A stretch of DNA of 64,000 nt from Modicisalibacter radicis. Lineage in GTDB: Bacteria > Pseudomonadota > Gammaproteobacteria > Pseudomonadales > Halomonadaceae. Below are positions 15,651 through 23,541 of this stretch, in pieces (position 1 is the stretch's first letter; every line of letters starts with the position of its first letter). Location: NCBI RefSeq assembly GCF_900961225.1, contig NZ_CAAHFN010000054.1, positions 248,001 through 312,000 of the forward strand. The letters run 5' to 3'. The notes under the pieces are model-generated. The model did not search any database. It was not told the DNA's origin and worked only from the letters and a program-made list of their open reading frames with translations. Made by a program: the position numbers and the translations under genes.

Positions 15651-16754
15651 ATGGCCCGGCAACCCACACACCCCAGCTCACCCCGCCCCGGCAGCGTGAC
15701 CCTCGAGGACATCGCCGCGCACGCCGGCGTGTCGCGCTCGACGGTATCGCTGGTGTTGCGCGAGAGCCCGCTGGTCGCCGAGCGCACCCGGGACAACGTG
15801 CGGGCCTCGATCAAGACGCTGGGCTACGTCTACAACCGAGGCGCGGCGGCACTGCGCAGCAGCCGCACGCATACCCTGGGCGTGGTGGTCTACGACATCG
15901 CCAATCCGTTCTTCGGCGCCATGGTCGCGGGCATCGATGCTGCGCTGCACCGCGAGAACTACGTGTCCTTCCTGGCCAATAGCGAGGACTCGCCGCAGCG
16001 CCAGCTGCGTTTTCTCGAGCGCATGCGCGAGCACCGCGTCGACGGTATCCTGCTGTGCCCCTCCGAGGGGACCGACCCCGCGCTGATCGCGACCCTGAGC
16101 GACTGGAACCTACCCTGCGTGCAGGTCCTGCGGCATGTCGGCGAGCCCCCCTTCGACTACGCCGGCACCGACTTCGAGCAGGGCGTGCGGCTGGCCGTCG
16201 ACCACCTGGTCGCGCGGGGCCACCGCCAGATCGCCTTCATCGGCGGCGAGGCCGAGCACTCGGCGACCCTGGCGCGCTGGCGCGGTTACTTCGCGGCCAT
16301 CGCCGACCACGGCCTGGCCCCGCGACATCTGCGTACCGCGCTGACCCGGCGTGCCGGTTTCGAGGCGATCCAGACCCTGATGGCCGAACCGACGCCGCCC
16401 AGCGCGGTGGTCTGCCACAACGACCTGATGGCCTTCGGCGCCATGCTCGGCCTCAAGCGGCTGGGCCTGACACCCGGCGTCGACTGCGCGGTGGTGGGCA
16501 CCGACGACGTCGAGGAAGCCGCGCTCAGCGACCCGCCGTTGACTAGTGTGGCCACCCACCCCTACGCCATCGGCGAAGAGGCGGCGCGTCTCGCCCTTCG
16601 CCGCATCGCCGACCCCGATGGGGCGCGGGAGCAAGTGATACTTTCGCCCCGACTCCAGGTGCGCGAATCGAGCGACGCGGCCGAACGCCATCAGGATCCG
16701 GCCACGACGTCGAAGGCCAGCGCACAGCACGCCAGACGGCTCACCACCCCCTGA
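15651..16754 (+). CDS. LacI-family regulator of the TRAP transporter operon
   Basis: A 367-residue LacI/GalR-type repressor. The helix-turn-helix is TLEDIAAHAGVSRSTVSLVL (about residues 15-34), then a hinge (GYVYNRGAAALRSSRTHTLG) and a sugar-binding-protein-like domain with VVGTDDVEEA near the end. The ATG at 15651 follows GTGGAG. It lies directly upstream of, and in the same direction as, a complete TRAP transporter, with 35 bases between. A shared 19-base motif lies before this gene and at the start of dctP, so it probably controls itself and the transporter. The effector is likely the transported sugar acid, but this is inference. Confidence 0.87.
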   Translation: MARQPTHPSSPRPGSVTLEDIAAHAGVSRSTVSLVLRESPLVAERTRDNVRASIKTLGYVYNRGAAALRSSRTHTLGVVVYDIANPFFGAMVAGIDAALHRENYVSFLANSEDSPQRQLRFLERMREHRVDGILLCPSEGTDPALIATLSDWNLPCVQVLRHVGEPPFDYAGTDFEQGVRLAVDHLVARGHRQIAFIGGEAEHSATLARWRGYFAAIADHGLAPRHLRTALTRRAGFEAIQTLMAEPTPPSAVVCHNDLMAFGAMLGLKRLGLTPGVDCAVVGTDDVEEAALSDPPLTSVATHPYAIGEEAARLALRRIADPDGAREQVILSPRLQVRESSDAAERHQDPATTSKASAQHARRLTTP

Positions 16755-16789
16755 CCTGCCCGATGCAGGCGATAACAACGAGGTGACTC

Positions 16790-17809
16790 ATGACTCATAG
16801 ATGGATCGATCCAAAACCGTTCAGGAATACTGGACCAGGTCGCGGGCTGCTCGCCGGGGCGATGCTGGCCCTCTCGCTGGGTCTCGCCGGCGCCGCCCAG
16901 GCCGTGGAGCTGCGCTTCGGCCATGGCGGCGCCGAGGACACCGCCTATCAACTGGGCGCCGAGAAGTTCAAGGAACTCGTTGCCGAGAAGAGCGATGGCG
17001 ACATCGGCGTGACCATCATGGGCAATTCGGTGCTCGGCCACGAGACCGAGATGTTCGAGCAGCAGATGGCGGGCGCGCTGGACCTGTCGATCATCAACCC
17101 CGGCCTGATCACCGATTTCTCGGACACCGCCAACGTGTTCTCGATTCCCTTCATGTACCGCGACGTCGCGCACTGGCGCACGGTGCTCGACGGCGAGGTG
17201 GGCCGCGAGATCGCCGACAGGATCGAGGACGAGACCGACGTCAAGGTGCTGGCCTTCTTCGGCGGCGGCAAGCGCCAGATCGTCAGTACGCACCCGCTCG
17301 AGAGCCTCGACGACCTCGAGGGCATGAAGCTGCGCACCAACCCCACCAAGCCGCTGATCACCGCCTGGCAGGCACTGGGCGCCGAACCCACGGTGATGGC
17401 CTGGAAGGAGATCTATACCGGCCTGCAACTGGGCGCGATCGACGGCCTGCTCAACGAGGCCGAGTGGATCGAGCGCATGCGCTTTCACGAGGTCGCGCCG
17501 CATATCGGCCTGTCCGAGCATGACATCACCGTGCGCCTGCTGACCCTGTCGCAGATGAGCTGGGAAGGGCTCGACGACAGTCAGCAGCAGGCGGTAATGG
17601 CCGCCGCCGAGGAAGCCGCCAGCTATGCGCGTGACGTCCAGCTCAAGCAGGATGCCGAAGCCCTCGAGACCCTCGAGCAGGAGGGCGCGACGCTCTACCC
17701 CATGGATCGCCAGCGCATGATGGAGATCGTCGCCGATCCGCTTGAGCAGGTGATCGACGAGATGGGCCTGAGCGAACTGCACCGGAAGATCGTCAACGCA
17801 GGCAAGTGA
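16790..17809 (+). CDS. dctP: TRAP transporter substrate-binding protein DctP
   Basis: A 339-residue periplasmic DctP-type binding protein that presents an organic acid to the DctQM permease. A signal peptide (basic n-region, hydrophobic core MLALSLGLAGAAQA) is cleaved near residue 39. The mature protein starts VELRFGHGGAED, and the carboxylate-binding arginine region is LEGMKLRTNP near residue 176. ATG 16790 follows GAGGTG. The DNA encoding residues 5-11 also contains the 12-bp palindrome TGGATCGATCCA and the candidate LacI operator, an unusual overlap of coding and regulatory sequence. The ligand is probably 2-ketogluconate or a related sugar acid, from the neighbouring kgu genes. Confidence 0.9.
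   Translation: MTHRWIDPKPFRNTGPGRGLLAGAMLALSLGLAGAAQAVELRFGHGGAEDTAYQLGAEKFKELVAEKSDGDIGVTIMGNSVLGHETEMFEQQMAGALDLSIINPGLITDFSDTANVFSIPFMYRDVAHWRTVLDGEVGREIADRIEDETDVKVLAFFGGGKRQIVSTHPLESLDDLEGMKLRTNPTKPLITAWQALGAEPTVMAWKEIYTGLQLGAIDGLLNEAEWIERMRFHEVAPHIGLSEHDITVRLLTLSQMSWEGLDDSQQQAVMAAAEEAASYARDVQLKQDAEALETLEQEGATLYPMDRQRMMEIVADPLEQVIDEMGLSELHRKIVNAGK
16802..16822. promoter_or_regulatory. Candidate operator of the second LacI regulator, site 2 (inside dctP)
   Basis: The palindrome TGGATCGATCCA (16802-16813) overlaps GATCGATCCAAAACCGTTC (16804-16822), which matches 17 of 19 bases of the site before the regulator gene. It lies 12-33 bases inside dctP, where a bound repressor would block elongation or a promoter just upstream. 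Confidence 0.45.
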
Positions 17810-17819
17810 CTCTGCAGCA

Positions 17820-17851
17820 GGGCACCGTGAGCGGTGCCCTGCCGGTCTTTT
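17820..17851 (+). terminator. Intercistronic hairpin between dctP and dctQ
   Basis: GGGCACCG-TGAG-CGGTGCCC (8-bp perfect stem, 17820-17839) is followed by TGCCGG and then TCTTTT. It lies 11 bases after dctP and before dctQM. A partial terminator or 3'-end stabiliser here would give more binding protein than permease, the ratio TRAP systems need. Confidence 0.6.
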
Positions 17852-17878
17852 CATCTCATCAATCACGAGGACAATGCC

Positions 17879-18469
17879 ATGGCCGCACTGCTGCATGGCC
17901 TGTCACGCCTCAACCGGGGGCTCGAGCGCCTGCTCAACGCGATCCTGCTGGCGTTGCTGCTGGGCTTCATCCTGCTGATCGTCTACCAGATCGTCAGCCG
18001 CAACCTGCCCCTGCTACCGCGACTCTACTGGACCGAGGAGTTCAGCCGCTTCGCCTTCCAGTGGCTGATCATGCTGGGCACGGCGATCGGCGTCTATCAC
18101 GCCGACCATTTCGTGCTCGAGGCGTTTCCGCGCGGCACCCGGGCCGATCTGGCGACCCGCCTGATCCGCGATCTGTCCTGCTTCGCCGTGGGCGTGATCT
18201 TCATCGTCTACGGCAAGGACTTCGCCATCTCCGGCCTGCGGCGTAGCGCCACCGCGTCCGGCTTGCCGATGATCTACGTCTATTCGGCGTTCACTGTGAG
18301 CGGCGTGTTCATCGTGCTGTACAGCCTCGAGCGACTGCTGCATGCCGCGCTGCACGGCATGAACGCCATGGAAGCCGCCCTCAACACGCCCAATGAACTG
18401 GACGAGCTCGCCAGCGCCGACGACGCGACGCTTGCCGTCAGCGAACAACCGCGAGGGCCACGCTCATGA
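17879..18469 (+). CDS. dctQ: TRAP transporter small permease DctQ
   Basis: A 196-residue inner-membrane protein with four helices (around residues 18-40, 54-72, 95-115 and 135-158), the small subunit of the TRAP permease. The conserved WTEEFSRFAFQWL segment is typical of DctQ. The ATG at 17879 follows ACGAGGA; an overlapping ATG five bases earlier is out of frame. It ends with an acidic tail and overlaps dctM by four bases (ATGA), so the two subunits are translationally coupled. Confidence 0.9.
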   Translation: MAALLHGLSRLNRGLERLLNAILLALLLGFILLIVYQIVSRNLPLLPRLYWTEEFSRFAFQWLIMLGTAIGVYHADHFVLEAFPRGTRADLATRLIRDLSCFAVGVIFIVYGKDFAISGLRRSATASGLPMIYVYSAFTVSGVFIVLYSLERLLHAALHGMNAMEAALNTPNELDELASADDATLAVSEQPRGPRS

Positions 18470-19773
18470 TGCCAATGGAATGGGCCTTCATCCTGCCCTG
18501 GCTGCTGTTCGCCCTGCTCGGCGTGCTGATCGTCGCCGGCATCCCCATCGCCATGTCGCTGGTGCTGACCGCCTTCGGCATGATCCTGCTCGATCCGCGC
18601 CTGACCATGTGGGTGATGTTCCAGCGCATGTACAACGGCATGGACTCCTTCGTGCTGCTCGCCGTGCCGCTGTTCCTGCTCGCCGGCAACCTGATGAATT
18701 CGGCGCATATCACCGACCGTCTGATCACCCTGTGCATGCGCCTGGTCGGTCACTTCAAGGGCGCGCTGGCGCATGTCAACGTCATGGTCAGCATGCTGTT
18801 CGCCGGCGTTTCGGGGTCGTCGACCGCCGACAGCGCAGGCGTCGGCACGGTGCTGATCCCGGCGATGAAGCGCGAAGGCTACCCGACCCATTTCGCGGTG
18901 GCCGTCACCGCCGCCTCCTCGGTGATGGGCATCATCATTCCGCCGTCGATCAACATGATCGTGTGGGGCGCGCTGACCAACACATCGATCGCCGGGCTGT
19001 TCCTCGGCGGCATCCTGCCGGGGGTGATGATCGGCGTCGCCCAGCTGCTGCTCAACCTGCTCTACGTGCGCCGCTACGACGTGCCGGTGCGCCAGCGCGC
19101 GACGTTCTCCGAGCTGATGAGCTCGGGCAAGGACGGCCTGCTGGCGGCGGGGATCCCCATCGTCATCATCGGCGGCATCACCCTGGGCCTGGTCACCCCC
19201 ACCGAGGCCGCGGTGATCGCCGTGCTCTATGCCCTGGCGCTGGGCTTCTTCGTCTACCGCGAGCTGACCTTCAGGCATGTGCTCGAAGCCTCGACCAGCA
19301 CCGTGCGGCTGTGCTCGCTGTCGCTGTTCAGCCTGGTCGGCGCGGCGATCTTCGGCTACCTGATCAGCTTCTACCAGATTCCGCCCAAGCTGATGGCCGG
19401 GGTCACCATCGACGACCCGACCACGCTGCTGATCGTCATGGCGGTGGTGATGCTGATCCTCGGCACCTTCATGGACTCGCTGCCGGCGATGGCGATCCTG
19501 GCGCCGATCTTCCAGCCGCTGGCGATGCAGGCCGGCGTGCACCCGGTGCAGTTCGGGGTAATCGGCGTCATGGCCCTGGGCCTGGGACTGATCACCCCGC
19601 CCTACGGCCTGTGCCTGATGATCTCGGCGAAGATCGGCGGCATCCCGCTGCTCAAGGCACTGGGCACCACGCTGCTCTACCTGGCGGTGATGGTGGCGGT
19701 GATCGTGCTGCTGATCGTCTTTCCAGAGCTGGTGCTGACCATCCCGCGCTGGCTGACGCCGGACTTCGTCTAG
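18466..19773 (+). CDS. dctM: TRAP transporter large permease DctM
   Basis: A 435-residue sodium-coupled transport subunit with about twelve helices. Family marks include MYNGMDSFVLLAVPLF near residue 45, the FAGVSGSSTADSAGVG loop near residue 110, and LGTFMDSLPAMAILAPIF near residue 335. It overlaps dctQ and is followed by a long hairpin. With DctP and DctQ it forms a complete tripartite importer for a carboxylated sugar or organic acid. Confidence 0.93.
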   Translation: MMPMEWAFILPWLLFALLGVLIVAGIPIAMSLVLTAFGMILLDPRLTMWVMFQRMYNGMDSFVLLAVPLFLLAGNLMNSAHITDRLITLCMRLVGHFKGALAHVNVMVSMLFAGVSGSSTADSAGVGTVLIPAMKREGYPTHFAVAVTAASSVMGIIIPPSINMIVWGALTNTSIAGLFLGGILPGVMIGVAQLLLNLLYVRRYDVPVRQRATFSELMSSGKDGLLAAGIPIVIIGGITLGLVTPTEAAVIAVLYALALGFFVYRELTFRHVLEASTSTVRLCSLSLFSLVGAAIFGYLISFYQIPPKLMAGVTIDDPTTLLIVMAVVMLILGTFMDSLPAMAILAPIFQPLAMQAGVHPVQFGVIGVMALGLGLITPPYGLCLMISAKIGGIPLLKALGTTLLYLAVMVAVIVLLIVFPELVLTIPRWLTPDFV

Positions 19774-19787
19774 GTTTTTGCAATGTC

Positions 19788-19813
19788 TCGCCCGGATCCC
19801 ACGATCCGGGCGA
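19788..19813 (+). terminator. Hairpin closing the TRAP operon
   Basis: TCGCCCGGATC-CCAC-GATCCGGGCGA, an 11-bp perfect stem with a 4-base loop, 14 bases after dctM. No U-tract follows, so either it works with Rho or it is an RNA 3'-end stabiliser. Confidence 0.55.
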
Positions 19814-19954
19814 CAAATCCGCCAGGTTACGCTAGAGTGTTATAAAACAGTGTTCTTGAAACAAAGGCAATTCACCCTCAACCGCGTGCCGGCCTTGCCG
19901 ATAACCAAGAGTATGAGCCCGCTGTATCGAGGCTAGCCGCAAGAGACGCGACCA

Positions 19955-20650
19955 ATGTCCCAACCCCTCTGTCTGCTTTTCGACTGCGATGGCACCCTGG
20001 TGGACAGCGAACCGCTGCTGGCGGAAGTGATGGCCGATACGCTGAATCGCGTGGGCCTGCCCTTCGCCGCACGACAGTACATGGAAGAGTTCCGCGGCGT
20101 GCGTTTCATGACCATCGTCGCCGAGCTGGAACGCCGTCACGGCACCCTCGACGATGCGGTGCGCAGCGCCGCCGAGGCCGAGATGCGCAAGACCATGGCC
20201 CTGCGCATGGCCCGCGAGCTTCAGCCCATCCCGCACGTTCGCGAAGCCCTCGAGGCCCTGTCCGCCCACCCCCGCTGCGTGGCCTCCAACGGCCCCGAGC
20301 ACAAGATCCGCAATGCGCTGGACAGTACCGGCCTGCGGGGCTATTTCGACGAACGCCTGTACAGCGGCTATACGCTGCAGTGCTGGAAGCCCGACCCGGG
20401 GTTGTTCCTGCATGCCGCGCGTGGCATGGGCTTCGCCCCCGGGCAGTGCGTGGTGATCGACGACGCCGCGGTGGGTGTCGCCGCCGGGCTCGCCGCCGGC
20501 ATGCGCGTGGTGCACATCAACCGTTTCCCCGCCGAGGAAGAGACCCCCGATGGCGCCATTTCGATGACCGACATGGGCCAGCTGCCCGGCATCCTCGCCC
20601 ATCTCGCCGGATCCGAGCGCCGCTCCGCGCCGATCGCCGCCGCCCGCTGA
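19955..20650 (+). CDS. HAD-family phosphatase, YieH-like (6-phosphogluconate phosphatase type)
   Basis: A 231-residue cytoplasmic haloacid-dehalogenase phosphatase with a helical cap. Motif I is FDCDGTLVDSEP (Asp10 nucleophile, Asp12). Motif II is the serine in VASNGPEHK, motif III the lysine in CWKPDPGLF, and motif IV is VVIDDAAVG. The SNGP...K and SGYxxxxWKPDP stretches follow E. coli YieH, which hydrolyses 6-phosphogluconate. That fits a neighbourhood whose pathway ends in 6-phosphogluconate, where it may prevent overaccumulation. It is outside the TRAP operon, behind the hairpin at 19788. Confidence 0.78.
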   Translation: MSQPLCLLFDCDGTLVDSEPLLAEVMADTLNRVGLPFAARQYMEEFRGVRFMTIVAELERRHGTLDDAVRSAAEAEMRKTMALRMARELQPIPHVREALEALSAHPRCVASNGPEHKIRNALDSTGLRGYFDERLYSGYTLQCWKPDPGLFLHAARGMGFAPGQCVVIDDAAVGVAAGLAAGMRVVHINRFPAEEETPDGAISMTDMGQLPGILAHLAGSERRSAPIAAAR

Positions 20651-20750
20651 CGCCGACCGGGGGCGGTCACATCATCCCGCCGGCCATCGTCGCCGGCGCC
20701 GTGCTGCGCTATCATCGACACTCCATGTGCCCTTCGACAGGAACCGCTTG

Positions 20751-21125
20751 ATGGCCTCACTTCAGGACCAGCTCCGCGGGCTCGTCTACTCCACCGAGCA
20801 TGGCGATACCTGCCCCGCCTGCCGCCAGCCGCTCGCCGATTGCCAGTGCGCCGATCAGGCCGAGGCCGAACGCATCGCCGCGCTCGATGGCGTGGTGCGC
20901 ATCCGCCGCGAGACCAGCGGTCGCAAGGGCAAGGGCGTGACCACGCTGCACGGCGTGCCGCTCGTCCACGCAGAACTCAAGACACTGGCCAAGGCGCTCA
21001 AGAAGCGCTGCGGCACCGGCGGCGCGATCAAGGACGGGGTCATCGAGATCCAGGGCGATCATCGCCAGGTGCTCAAGGCCGAGCTCGAATCCCGGGGCTA
21101 TACGGTCAAGCTGGCCGGCGGCTGA
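20751..21125 (+). CDS. yciH: SUI1/YciH-family translation factor homologue
   Basis: A 124-residue protein. The C-terminal SUI1 domain includes TSGRKGKGVTTLHGVPL, KKRCGTGGAIKDG and VIEIQGDHR and is near-identical in style to E. coli YciH, the bacterial relative of eIF1, proposed to affect start-codon fidelity or stress translation. An N-terminal insert absent from YciH carries CPACRQPLADCQC, with a CxxC and a CxC, which could bind a metal ion. The ATG at 20751 gives the standard N-terminus (LVYSTE at residue 10). It lies alone between the phosphatase and a lipoprotein gene. Confidence 0.88.
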   Translation: MASLQDQLRGLVYSTEHGDTCPACRQPLADCQCADQAEAERIAALDGVVRIRRETSGRKGKGVTTLHGVPLVHAELKTLAKALKKRCGTGGAIKDGVIEIQGDHRQVLKAELESRGYTVKLAGG

Positions 21126-21187
21126 ACGACGGCGTGTGCCGCGGTCGGTGCCCCTCAATGTCATTTCCTACTGCATCAGGAGTCGTC

Positions 21188-21613
21188 ATGACCCGCCACC
21201 CCGGCCTGCAACAGCCCCTGCGACTGGCCTTGGCACTGTTCGTCCTGCTCGCCCTGGGCGCCTGTGCGCTGACGCCGCGCTTCGCCAATCTCGAGGCGCG
21301 CGTCAGCGCCGATGAATCGTTCGACCTGCCGCGCAACGCCGAACTCAACGTCACCCTGCGCGAAGGCTCGGCCAGTGGCGGGGTGATCGCCGAAGGCAAT
21401 TACACACGCCTGGGGGCCGGGCCGATCCCCATCGTGCTGCGCTACGACGCCAACGCCGTCACGGCCGGTCGCGATTACGTGCTGCGCGCCGAGATCCGCG
21501 CCGACGGCCGGCTGCTCTACGCCTCGCCCGAACCGGTCGTGGTACTCGCCGACGACACCGCGGCAGGCCCGGTCGAGGTCACCGTCGAGCCGGCAGCCGC
21601 CAACCGACCCTGA
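21188..21613 (+). CDS. YbaY-family lipoprotein
   Basis: A 141-residue secreted lipoprotein. The signal peptide ends in the lipobox LGAC, with Cys24 as the lipid attachment site. The mature part is a beta-rich YbaY-type domain (ELNVTLREGSAS, PIPIVLRYDANAV, YVLRAEIRADGRLLY). ATG 21188 follows CAGGAGTC. The residue after the lipid cysteine is alanine, so Lol-dependent sorting to the outer membrane is expected. The function of the family is unknown. It lies 62 bases after the SUI1 gene, so co-transcription is possible. Confidence 0.85.
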   Translation: MTRHPGLQQPLRLALALFVLLALGACALTPRFANLEARVSADESFDLPRNAELNVTLREGSASGGVIAEGNYTRLGAGPIPIVLRYDANAVTAGRDYVLRAEIRADGRLLYASPEPVVVLADDTAAGPVEVTVEPAAANRP

Positions 21614-21686
21614 TCCGGCGGCTTGCCAAGGCCGACGGAACCTACCAGCCTTGTTGCACCTATCCACCACAACAGGGAGCGTTCCC

Positions 21687-22679
21687 ATGGAAACCCTCGA
21701 GATCGGCGACACCGGCCTGTCCGCCTCGCGCATCGGCCTGGGCACCTGGGCGATCGGCGGCAGGATGTGGGGCGGCAGCGACGACGCCCAGGCGATCCGC
21801 ACCATTCACGCCGCGCTGGAGCGGGGCGTGACGCTGATCGACACCGCCCCGGCCTACGGCTTCGGCCACTCCGAGGAGGTCGTCGGCAAGGCGCTCGCCG
21901 AGCATGGCCGCCGCGACGAACTGGTGATCGCCAGCAAGGCCGGCCTCGAGTGGGGCGAAGGCATCGCCGCGCTGGTACGCAACGCCACGGCAGCGCGCAT
22001 CGAACGGGAAGTCGAGGACTCGTTGCGCCGGCTGGGTACCGGGACGATCGATCTGTACCAGATCCACTGGCCCGACCCCGAGGTGCCGATGGAGGAAACC
22101 GCCAGCGCCATGCAGCGGCTCTATCGCGACGGCAAGATCCGCGCCATCGGTGTCAGCAACTTCAGCGTCGAGCAGTGCCGGGCCTTCAGCGAGGTCGCGC
22201 CGCTGCACAGCGTGCAGCCGCCGCTCAACCTGTTCGAGCGCGACGCCGAACGCGACATCGTTCCCTACGCCGAGCGCGAAGGGCTGACCATGCTGACCTA
22301 CGGCGCGCTGTGTCGCGGCCTGCTCAGCGGCAAGATGCAGCGCGACACGCAGTTCAAGGGCGACGACCTGCGCAACAAGGACCCCAAGTTCCAGGAGCCG
22401 CGCTACGGCCAGTACCTGGCCGCGGTGGACGCCCTCGAGCGCCTCGCCCGGGAGCGTCACGGCAAGCACGTCCTGGAACTCGCCGTGCGCTGGCTGCTCG
22501 ACAGCCACGCCAACGGCATCGCGCTGTGGGGCGGCCGGCGCCCCGACCAGATGGCGCCGCTCGAGGCCATCGACGGCTGGAAGCTCGGCGCCGACGACCT
22601 GGCGGAGATCGACCGGCTCCTCGCCGAGCACGTCAGCGATCCGGTGGGTCCGGAATTCATGGCCCCGCCGACACGCTGA
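21687..22679 (+). CDS. Aldo/keto reductase
   Basis: A 330-residue NADP-dependent aldo/keto reductase, not closely similar to the one at 10884. The catalytic residues are visible: Asp and Tyr in LIDTAPAYGFG, Lys in IASKAGLEW, His in YQIHWPDPEV. The barrel ends with the cofactor-loop segment GGRRPDQMAPLEAIDGW. ATG 21687 follows AGGGAGCG. The substrate is unknown. A strong bidirectional terminator follows. Confidence 0.88.
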   Translation: METLEIGDTGLSASRIGLGTWAIGGRMWGGSDDAQAIRTIHAALERGVTLIDTAPAYGFGHSEEVVGKALAEHGRRDELVIASKAGLEWGEGIAALVRNATAARIEREVEDSLRRLGTGTIDLYQIHWPDPEVPMEETASAMQRLYRDGKIRAIGVSNFSVEQCRAFSEVAPLHSVQPPLNLFERDAERDIVPYAEREGLTMLTYGALCRGLLSGKMQRDTQFKGDDLRNKDPKFQEPRYGQYLAAVDALERLARERHGKHVLELAVRWLLDSHANGIALWGGRRPDQMAPLEAIDGWKLGADDLAEIDRLLAEHVSDPVGPEFMAPPTR

Positions 22680-22711
22680 AACGCTGAAACACTGAAACGC
22701 GCGCATCATGC

Positions 22712-22740
22712 AAAAGCCCGGGCTCGTCGGCCCGGGCTTT
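22712..22740. terminator. Bidirectional terminator
   Basis: AAAAGCCCGGGC-TCGTCG-GCCCGGGCTTT: an 8-bp GC stem (22716-22723 and 22730-22737) flanked by A and T runs, between the aldo/keto reductase and the convergent outer-membrane gene. It should work in both directions. Confidence 0.8.
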
Positions 22741-22769
22741 GGCGTGTCGGCTGGCAAAGCGGCGCCGTC

Positions 22770-23429
22770 TTAGAAGGTATACTCGAGCCCCACCATCGCC
22801 ACCGGATAGACGCCGAATTCGTCGACGTCGTCCTGCAGATCATCCTCCTCCTGCTGGACGTCGCTGGCCAGGCGCGGGTCGCTGGCCGCGCCGGTGGCGC
22901 GCAGATCGACCTCGGCATCGGTCAGGAAGACCCCGAGCCGGCCGAACACGCCCAGGCCCGGCTGATGACTGCCGCGCCAGCCCAGCCCCAGGTAGGGCTG
23001 CACGGAATCGCCCAGGCTGACGTTACCCTGGAGGGTGCCCACCTCGGCGGCCGTGTAGGTCTGACCGTTGAATTCGTAGGATCCCCCCGCCTTGGGCCGA
23101 CCCACCACCTGCATGGCGATATCCGGGCGCACCACCCCCGCCGAGAGGTAGAAGCGCCCGGCGAACGGGAAGTAGTCGACGCTCAGGCCGTAGACGTCGA
23201 GATCGAAATCGCCGCGGTAGTCGACATCGTCGCTGTCGTAATCGATGTCGTCGTAGGCGAAGCCGCTGTAGCTACCGGTGAGCGCGACGTTGTCGTGAAA
23301 GCGGTAACTGACGCTGCCTTCGTAACCGGTGGTGCCGACGCCGGCCCCCAGCGACCACTGGCCCGCGGCCGCCGGAGCGGAAACGGCGGCCAGCGCCGCG
23401 GCGACGAGAATCTTGCTGACGAGTTGCAT
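22770..23429 (-). CDS. Outer-membrane beta-barrel protein, unassigned
   Basis: A 219-residue protein with a signal peptide (MQLVSKILVAAALAAVSAPAAAG). Alternating hydrophobic strands follow and the last residue is phenylalanine (VGLEYTF), the signature for insertion by the Bam machinery. Strand-like segments SLGAGVGTTGYEGSVSYRF, LSVDYFPFAGRFYLSAGV and GVFGRLGVF suggest about eight strands. Very acidic loops (YDDIDYDSDDVDYRGDFDLD) are as expected in a halophile. I cannot place it in OmpW, OmpA or another named family. Confidence 0.75.
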   Translation of the reverse strand: MQLVSKILVAAALAAVSAPAAAGQWSLGAGVGTTGYEGSVSYRFHDNVALTGSYSGFAYDDIDYDSDDVDYRGDFDLDVYGLSVDYFPFAGRFYLSAGVVRPDIAMQVVGRPKAGGSYEFNGQTYTAAEVGTLQGNVSLGDSVQPYLGLGWRGSHQPGLGVFGRLGVFLTDAEVDLRATGAASDPRLASDVQQEEDDLQDDVDEFGVYPVAMVGLEYTF

Positions 23430-23541
23430 GACGTTCCCTTCCCTGCTTTATCGGGTAATCCAGCCGGCGTCGTTCGCCGGTCGAATAGCCGATAACGGCC
23501 GTCGCAGGGAAAACTTGATGCCGGCACGAGGCAGGCTTAGC

